Positions 59,103 through 64,000 of a DNA stretch of 64,000 nt are shown here, one piece after another. The position numbers were made by a program, and so were the translations under genes. Source of the DNA: Actinomycetota bacterium (GTDB taxonomy: Bacteria; Actinomycetota; Thermoleophilia; Gaiellales; Gaiellaceae); NCBI GenBank assembly GCA_004366385.1, contig SIRU01000051.1, forward strand, positions 1 to 64,000. Reading direction: 5' to 3'. The notes under the pieces were generated by a model. The model was not told where the DNA came from. It ran no database searches and saw only the letters and a program-made list of their open reading frames with translations. The number at the start of each line of letters is the position of its first letter. Within the stretch, counting starts at the first letter, position 1.

Positions 59103-60655
59103 GCGACGAGCACGCCGCCCCGCCCGACCCCGAGCCCGACGAGCAGAAGGGGTTCCAGTTCCCGAGCACGATGACGGTGCTCGTCGCCGTCACGTTCGTC
59201 GTCTGGATCGCGGCGTTCCTCATCCCGGCCGGGCAGTACGCGCGCGACGACGAGGGCGTCCCCGCCCCCGGCACCTACCGGCAGGTCGACTCGCCGCAGG
59301 GCTTCGACGAGCGGGTGGAGGACTTCTTCCTCGCTCCCGTCAACGGCCTGTACGGGATCCAGGACCCGGCGACCGGCTTCGTGCAGCCGTTCGGCGTCGG
59401 CACCCTGTTCGGCGCGGTCGGCGTGTTCGCGTTCGTGCTCGCGATCGGCGCGTTCATGACGATGGTGCTTGCGACCGGCGCGCTGGACGTCGCGATCGGG
59501 CGGCTCGCGTACGCGGTGCGCGGGCGGCCCTGGCTCGTGATCGTCGCGGTGATGGCGCTCTTCTCGCTGCTCGGGACGACGATGGGCTGGGCGGACGAGA
59601 CCCTCGGCTTCTACGCGCTCCTCGTGCCGCTCCTGCTCGTGCTCGGGTACGACCGGATGGCGGTGGCGGGGATGATCATCGCCTCGACGACGGTGGGCGC
59701 GATGGCCTCGACCGTGAACCCGTTCTCGATCGGCGTCGCCAGCGAGTTCGCCGACGTGGGGATCGGCGACGGCATCGGCCTGCGCTGGATCGGCTGGTTC
59801 GTGCTCACGGCGATCACGATCGCGTACGTCGTCCGCTACGCGGAGCGCGTGAAGGCCGACCCGGCGCGCTCGCTCGTGGGCTTCCGCCCCGAGGACTCCG
59901 CGCTCGTGGAGAAGGAGCAGTCGGCCGCGGACCTGACGCTCACCGGCCGCCAGAAGGCCGTGCTCGTGATCACCACCTTCAGCTTCGCGCTGCTCGTGTT
60001 CTCGGTGATCCCGTGGGAGTCGATCATCAATGTCGAGCTCCAGACCGACCCGTACACGCACGAGGCGATCGTCGAGGACTTCTGGTGGAGCCTCGGCTGG
60101 TGGTTCCCGGAGCTGACCGCGCTCTTCCTCGTGTCCACGGTCGTCGTCGGGCTAGTCGCGGGCTTCGGCGAGCGCGACATCACCGGGAACATCGCGCGCG
60201 GGTTCGGCGACTTCATCGGCGCTGCGGTCGCGGTCGTGCTCGCCCGCGGCGTCACCGTGATCCTCAACAACACGCAGACGATCGACACGATCCTGAGCTG
60301 GATGGAGGACGCCGTCAGCGGCACCTCGGCGGTCGGGTTCACGACCGTCGTCTTCGTGATCAACACGGGGATCGCGTTCGTCATCCCCTCGTCGTCCGGG
60401 CACGCGACGCTCGCGATGCCGCTGCTCGCCCCGCTCGGCGACTTCGCCGACGTGAGCCGGCCGCTCGTCGTGACGGCGTGGAGCTGGGGTGCCGGGGTGG
60501 CGCGGTTCATCACGCCGACGAGCGCGGTCGTCATGGCCGGGATCGCACTGGCGGGCGTCCGCTACGACCGGTGGATCCGGTTCATGCTCCCGCTGATGGG
60601 GCTCCTCGCCGCCGCCTGCATCGTGATGCTCGGTGCGGCCGCGCTCCTCGAGTGA
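59099..60655 (+). CDS. YfcC-family (DcuC-like) transporter
   Basis: 518 aa with about 12 TM helices. The N-terminus MTVLVAVTFVVWIAAFLIPAGQY...GVPAPGTY, AIGAFMTMVLATGALDVAIG, LGTTMGWADETLGFYALLVPL and the C-terminal IPSSSGHATLAMPLLAPLGDF are YfcC hallmarks. The family is thought to carry amino acids, peptides or dicarboxylates. ATG at 59099 overlaps the peptidase stop, so the two work together. Confidence 0.93.
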   Translation: MSDEHAAPPDPEPDEQKGFQFPSTMTVLVAVTFVVWIAAFLIPAGQYARDDEGVPAPGTYRQVDSPQGFDERVEDFFLAPVNGLYGIQDPATGFVQPFGVGTLFGAVGVFAFVLAIGAFMTMVLATGALDVAIGRLAYAVRGRPWLVIVAVMALFSLLGTTMGWADETLGFYALLVPLLLVLGYDRMAVAGMIIASTTVGAMASTVNPFSIGVASEFADVGIGDGIGLRWIGWFVLTAITIAYVVRYAERVKADPARSLVGFRPEDSALVEKEQSAADLTLTGRQKAVLVITTFSFALLVFSVIPWESIINVELQTDPYTHEAIVEDFWWSLGWWFPELTALFLVSTVVVGLVAGFGERDITGNIARGFGDFIGAAVAVVLARGVTVILNNTQTIDTILSWMEDAVSGTSAVGFTTVVFVINTGIAFVIPSSSGHATLAMPLLAPLGDFADVSRPLVVTAWSWGAGVARFITPTSAVVMAGIALAGVRYDRWIRFMLPLMGLLAAACIVMLGAAALLE

Positions 60656-60691
60656 CCCCGGACGGCCGCGCCGCCGGCCCGTGACGCGACC

Positions 60692-61369
60692 GTGAGCCCC
60701 ACGACCATCACGTTCCTCGTCCTCGCGGCGACCGTGGCCGTCTTCGTCTGGGACCGGATCCCGGTCGCGATCGTGGCGCTCGGCGTCGCACTCTCGCTCT
60801 GGGCGACGGACGTGCTCACGCTCGAGCAGTCGCTCGCCGGGTTCGGCGACCCCACGGTGATCTTCATCGCGTCGCTCTTCGTGGTCAGCGAAGGGCTCGA
60901 CGCGGCCGGAGTGACGACGTGGGCGGGGCAGCAGCTGCTCGCGCAGGCCGGGGAGAGCCGGGCGCGGCTGCTCGTCCTGACGATGCTGCTCGTTGCCGCG
61001 GCGACGGCGCTGATCAGCGTGAACGGGGCCGTCGCCGCGCTCCTGCCGGTCGCGGTCGTGACCGCCGGCGTGTTCCTGGTCACGACCGCCCTCGGGCAGC
61101 TGATCAGCAACATGGCGACCGCGCTCATCGTGATCCCGGTCGCGGTCTCGGCGGCCGCAGAGCTGGACGTGTCCGCGAAGCCCGTCCTGATGGCGGTGGC
61201 GGTCTCCGCGGCGGCCGCGTACCTGACCCCGGTGGCGACGCCTGCGAACCTCATGGTCATGGGGCCGGGCGGCTACCGCTTCGGCGACTACTGGCGGCTC
61301 GGCCTGCCGCTCCTCCTGCTCCACGGGCTCGCGGCGGTGCTCCTCGTCCCCCTGATCTGGCGGCTGTGA
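60692..61369 (+). CDS. Shortened SLC13/ArsB-type transporter (internal deletion)
   Basis: 225 aa with about seven TM helices, against 400-600 aa for typical family members. The N-terminus (WDRIPVAIVALGVALSLWATDVLTLEQSLAGFGDPTVIFIASLFVVSEGL) and C-terminus (ISNMATALIVIPVAVSAA ... YLTPVATPANLMVMGPGGYRFGDYW) are canonical. They join at about residue 115, with the middle (a scaffold repeat and any TrkA_C domains) missing in frame. It could work as a dimer or be decaying. GTG start at 60692; the stop overlaps the next gene by GTGA, so it is still co-translated. Confidence 0.85.
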   Translation: MSPTTITFLVLAATVAVFVWDRIPVAIVALGVALSLWATDVLTLEQSLAGFGDPTVIFIASLFVVSEGLDAAGVTTWAGQQLLAQAGESRARLLVLTMLLVAAATALISVNGAVAALLPVAVVTAGVFLVTTALGQLISNMATALIVIPVAVSAAAELDVSAKPVLMAVAVSAAAAYLTPVATPANLMVMGPGGYRFGDYWRLGLPLLLLHGLAAVLLVPLIWRL

Positions 61370-62229
61370 CGGAGCGCGGCTCACGGATCGCGACGCTCCG
61401 CGCGCGGGCGGAGGAGCTGCGCGACGAGCTCGAGCGGCGCTACGGCGACCTGCCCGCCGTCGGCCTCGCGGTGGACGTCCTCCGGCGAGATCGCACGATC
61501 GCGGGCGGCGAGCTCGCCGGAGCGCTCGCGTACCGGCTGTTCCTGTGGTTCCTGCCGTTCGTGCTCGTGCTCGTGGGCGGCCTGGGCGTGTACGCGGAGC
61601 TCCAGAACGAGAGCCCCGCGGAGATCGCCGACCGCGTCGGGCTCGCAGGCCTGATCGTGGCGTCGGTGGCCGAGGCGGCGAGCAGCGGGGCGCGCTGGTA
61701 CGCGATCCTGATCGGCGTCCCGATCCTCCTCTACGTCACCCGCACGTTCCTGCGCACGCTCGGCGCCGTGCACCGGCTCGCCTGGAGGCTCGAGCCGCAC
61801 CGCGGGCTGTTGACGCCGGCGAACGTGCTGCTCTTCCTGGCGGCGATGGTCGCCTTCGTCGCCGTCGGCGGGCTCTTCACGACGAACGTCGGCGCGCCCG
61901 ACTGGTCGTGGCTCGTCGTGCTCCCGGCGATCGTGGTCGCTCGCGGCGCGATCTGGCTCGCCGTCTCGGCCCGGCTGCCGCGCGCGGAGGCCCCCTGGAC
62001 CGCGCTCGCCCCCGGCGCCGCCCTCGTCGGAGTCGGCTTCCTCGGCGTGAACGTGTTCACGGTCGTCGCGATCGACTGGATCGTCGAGAGCCGCGCCGAC
62101 GCGTACGGGGCATTCGGCGTCGCGGCCGCGGTGCTCTTCAGCCTCTGGATCGCGAGCCGCGTGCTCGTCCTCTCCGCCGTGCTCAACGCGACGCTCTGGG
62201 AACGAGAAGCGGAAGCGGAGCACGAGTGA
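61366..62229 (+). CDS. YihY/BrkB-family membrane protein
   Basis: 287 aa with six TM helices. The family block TIAGGELAGALAYRLFLWFLPFVLVLVGG (about residues 45-75) and the C-terminal AYGAFGVAAAVLFSLWIASRVLVLSAVLNA are intact. The function is unproved (older RNase BN label is wrong). GTG at 61366 overlaps the upstream stop, and its own stop overlaps the next gene. Confidence 0.92.
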   Translation: MTERGSRIATLRARAEELRDELERRYGDLPAVGLAVDVLRRDRTIAGGELAGALAYRLFLWFLPFVLVLVGGLGVYAELQNESPAEIADRVGLAGLIVASVAEAASSGARWYAILIGVPILLYVTRTFLRTLGAVHRLAWRLEPHRGLLTPANVLLFLAAMVAFVAVGGLFTTNVGAPDWSWLVVLPAIVVARGAIWLAVSARLPRAEAPWTALAPGAALVGVGFLGVNVFTVVAIDWIVESRADAYGAFGVAAAVLFSLWIASRVLVLSAVLNATLWEREAEAEHE

Positions 62230-64000
62230 GGGTCTTCGCCGCTCCCGCCGGGCAGCCCCGGGCGCGCCGCGCGACCGACCTCGTGCTGCTCGCCTTCGCG
62301 CTCGCGGGGCTCGCCGTCGCGATCGCCGCGTACCCGCCCTCGTCCTTCGAGCTCTCGCTCGAGCGGCTGCTCGCGAGCGTCCCCTCCTGGCTCGACCCGG
62401 TGTGGGAGGCCCTCGCCGACCTGCTCTGGGTCTGGGCGCTCGCCCTCGTTCTCTTCGCGCTCGCGCGGCGGCGGCTCGTGGTCGTCGGGCAGGCCGTCGC
62501 GTCCGTCGCCGTCGCCGTGCTGCTCGGGCTCGCCGCCGCCCGGCTCGCGCTCGGCGGCTGGCCGGACGTGACGGCCGCCGTCCTCGGCGGCGACCGTGGC
62601 CCGCGCTTCCCGAACGTGCGCGTCGCGGAAGCGGCGGCGGTGATGGTCACCGTGGCGCCCCACCTCGTCCGCCCGCTCCGCGTGGTCGACCGCTGGGTGC
62701 TCCTGCTCGGGGCGACCGGGGCGATGATCGTGGGCGGGGCGACGCCGTTCGGCACCGTCGCGGCCGTCCTGACCGGCGCCGCGGCGGCCGCGATCGTCCG
62801 GCTGGCCTGGGGCACGTCCGTCGGGAGGCCGGGGCTCGGGGACGTCGCCGCCGGGCTCGCGCACCTAGGCGTCGACGCGCGAGGCCTGGACGACGCCGAG
62901 CGGCAGGTCAAGGGCGTCTACCACGTCCGCGCGGTCGACGCGAGCGGCGCGCGGCTGCTCGTGAAGGTGTACGGGCGCGACGCGTACGACAGCCAGCTGG
63001 TCGCGAAGCTCTGGCGGAGCCTGTGGTACCGGGGCGAGGGGGTCTCGCTCGGGACGGGGCGTCTCCAGGCCGCCGAGCACGAGGCGTTCGTGACCCTGCT
63101 CGCCCGCAACGGAGGGGTTCCGGCGCCGGAGGTGGTCACCGCCGCGGCAACGCTCGAGGACGACGCGCTGCTGGTGCTGCGCGGGGACGTGCGCCCCCTC
63201 GCCGAGCTGGATCGGTCCGAGGTGGACGACGAGCTGCTGCACGGCGTGTGGCATGCCCTCGACCGGCTCGGGTCGCTGCGGATCGCACACCGTCAGCTGG
63301 ATCCGACGACGGTCGTGCTCGCCGACGGAGAGCCGGGGCTCACCTCGTTCGGTGCCGCCACCGTGGCCCCCGACGAGCACGGGCTCGCGACCGACCGCGT
63401 CCAGCTGCTGCTGACGACCGCGGCGCTCGCCGGCGCCGAGCGCGCCCTGGCGGCCGCCGAGGGCGCGCTGGGGCGAGACGAGCTCGTCTCCCTCCTCCCC
63501 TACGTGCAGGCCGCGGCGGCGACGCCGACGCTCCGCCGGGCGCTGAAGGAGGCGGAGATCGACGTCGACGACTTCCGCGACGAGGCGGCGGCCGCGCTCG
63601 GCGTGGAGGCGCCGGAGCTCGCGAAGCTTCGCCGCGTCTCGCCGCGCTCGGCGATCCAGATCGCGCTGCTCGCGCTCGCCTCGTACGCGATCCTGACGGC
63701 GGCGGGCGGCGTCGACTGGGACGAGGTGTCGTCGACCGTGGCCGACGCCTCGTGGGCCTGGATCGTCGTGGCGTTCCTCGTCGCCCAGCTCCCACGCGTG
63801 TCCCAGGCGGTCGCCACGCTCGGCTCGGTCCCGGCGAGGCTGCCGCTCGGGCCCGTGTACGCGATGCAGCTCGCGACCGGGTACATGAACGTGGCGCTGC
63901 CGTCGAACCTCGCGCGCCTCGCCGTCAACATCCGCTTCTTCCAGCGCCAGGGGCTCTCGGCGCCGACGGCCGTGGCCTCGGGCGCGATCGACTCGTTCGC
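62226..64000 (+). CDS. UPF0104 membrane protein with internal kinase-like domain (partial, C-terminus cut)
   Basis: 591 codons are visible to the right edge. Five or six TM helices fill residues 18-215. A kinase-like domain (about 220-430) has KGVYHVRAVDASGARLLVKVYGRD and LLVLRGDVRPL, then HRQLDPTT (about 354) and SFGAATV where HRD....N and DFG would be expected; both are altered. Then UPF0104 TM helices begin (about 478), with YMNVALPSNLARLAVNIRFF. It is probably a lipid flippase or modifying protein with a regulatory pseudokinase. GTG at 62226 overlaps the YihY stop. Confidence 0.88.
   Translation, partial: MRVFAAPAGQPRARRATDLVLLAFALAGLAVAIAAYPPSSFELSLERLLASVPSWLDPVWEALADLLWVWALALVLFALARRRLVVVGQAVASVAVAVLLGLAAARLALGGWPDVTAAVLGGDRGPRFPNVRVAEAAAVMVTVAPHLVRPLRVVDRWVLLLGATGAMIVGGATPFGTVAAVLTGAAAAAIVRLAWGTSVGRPGLGDVAAGLAHLGVDARGLDDAERQVKGVYHVRAVDASGARLLVKVYGRDAYDSQLVAKLWRSLWYRGEGVSLGTGRLQAAEHEAFVTLLARNGGVPAPEVVTAAATLEDDALLVLRGDVRPLAELDRSEVDDELLHGVWHALDRLGSLRIAHRQLDPTTVVLADGEPGLTSFGAATVAPDEHGLATDRVQLLLTTAALAGAERALAAAEGALGRDELVSLLPYVQAAAATPTLRRALKEAEIDVDDFRDEAAAALGVEAPELAKLRRVSPRSAIQIALLALASYAILTAAGGVDWDEVSSTVADASWAWIVVAFLVAQLPRVSQAVATLGSVPARLPLGPVYAMQLATGYMNVALPSNLARLAVNIRFFQRQGLSAPTAVASGAIDSF

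Noticed and set aside
60692-61369. Frameshifted or broken gene at the short SLC13-type protein
   Set aside because: The reading frame is continuous, ends are canonical and the stop overlaps the next start, so I annotate an intact short gene rather than a pseudogene.
61731-62864. 377-codon minus-strand frame
   Set aside because: Antisense of yihY and the UPF0104 gene; Arg/Pro/Glu-rich without motifs.

Overview
The window is a contiguous piece of a very GC-rich chromosome (roughly 70 % G+C by eye). Coding is dense and many genes begin with GTG. Gene content is actinobacterial: pdxS-pdxT-yebC, ruvC-ruvA-ruvB, an MprAB/PepD-like pair of sensor operon and HtrA protease, MoxR-DUF58-VWA genes, KhtTU-type antiporter, UPF0104 membrane proteins and a class III cyclase fused to an AAA/TPR module. 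The overall style suggests a deep-branching actinobacterium (Thermoleophilia-like). That placement is inference, because there is no rRNA in the window. No phage, insertion sequence, CRISPR array or origin was seen.

Layout. 1-7.2 kb: a cyclase/AAA regulator (cut by the left edge) faces a phosphohexomutase across two GTTACA-N3-TGTAAC operators, followed by a secreted protein, a hotdog thioesterase and a GAF-like protein. 7.2-12.2 kb: a two-component system, its probable targets (HtrA, a secreted Gly/His-rich protein, a possible small RNA) and a cupin protein. Three promoters here carry tandem 11-bp boxes. 12.2-25.3 kb: housekeeping genes relA/spoT, recJ, ruvCAB, two lipoproteins, an S9 peptidase, yebC and pdxTS. 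25.3-30.4 kb: a repeat-rich gap, 1-Cys peroxiredoxin, a CAU tRNA, YjbQ, an amidotransferase-SDR operon, and then about 1 kb holding three tandem copies of an unrecognised structured RNA, each with its own consensus promoter. 30.4-42.2 kb: MFS exporter, methyltransferase, KhtTU antiporter, CAP-domain protein, UPF0104 protein, MoxR-DUF58-VWA-secreted-VWA operon and a Tat-exported dioxygenase-like protein. 42.3-44.0 kb: an ABC-2 exporter pair. 44.0-53.2 kb (minus strand): seven genes, each overlapping the next by 4 nt, encoding three glycosyltransferases, an ABC exporter fused to a phosphotransferase domain, a sulfotransferase and two more phosphotransferase-like proteins. 53.6-64 kb: a second two-component system, acyl-ACP thioesterase, GNAT, esterase, M20 peptidase with a YfcC transporter, a strikingly short SLC13-like protein, YihY and a UPF0104/kinase-like protein cut by the right edge.

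How it works together. About twenty genes start 5-8 nt after a TANNNT -10 box with no Shine-Dalgarno sequence, which implies leaderless mRNAs. Genes inside operons instead use 4-nt overlaps or a clear Shine-Dalgarno. I used this rule to choose several starts. The strongest candidates for something undescribed are the triplicated RNA at 29.4-30.3 kb, the glycosyltransferase/ABC-kinase/sulfotransferase operon at 44-53 kb, and the 11-bp-box regulon at 7.9-11.5 kb.
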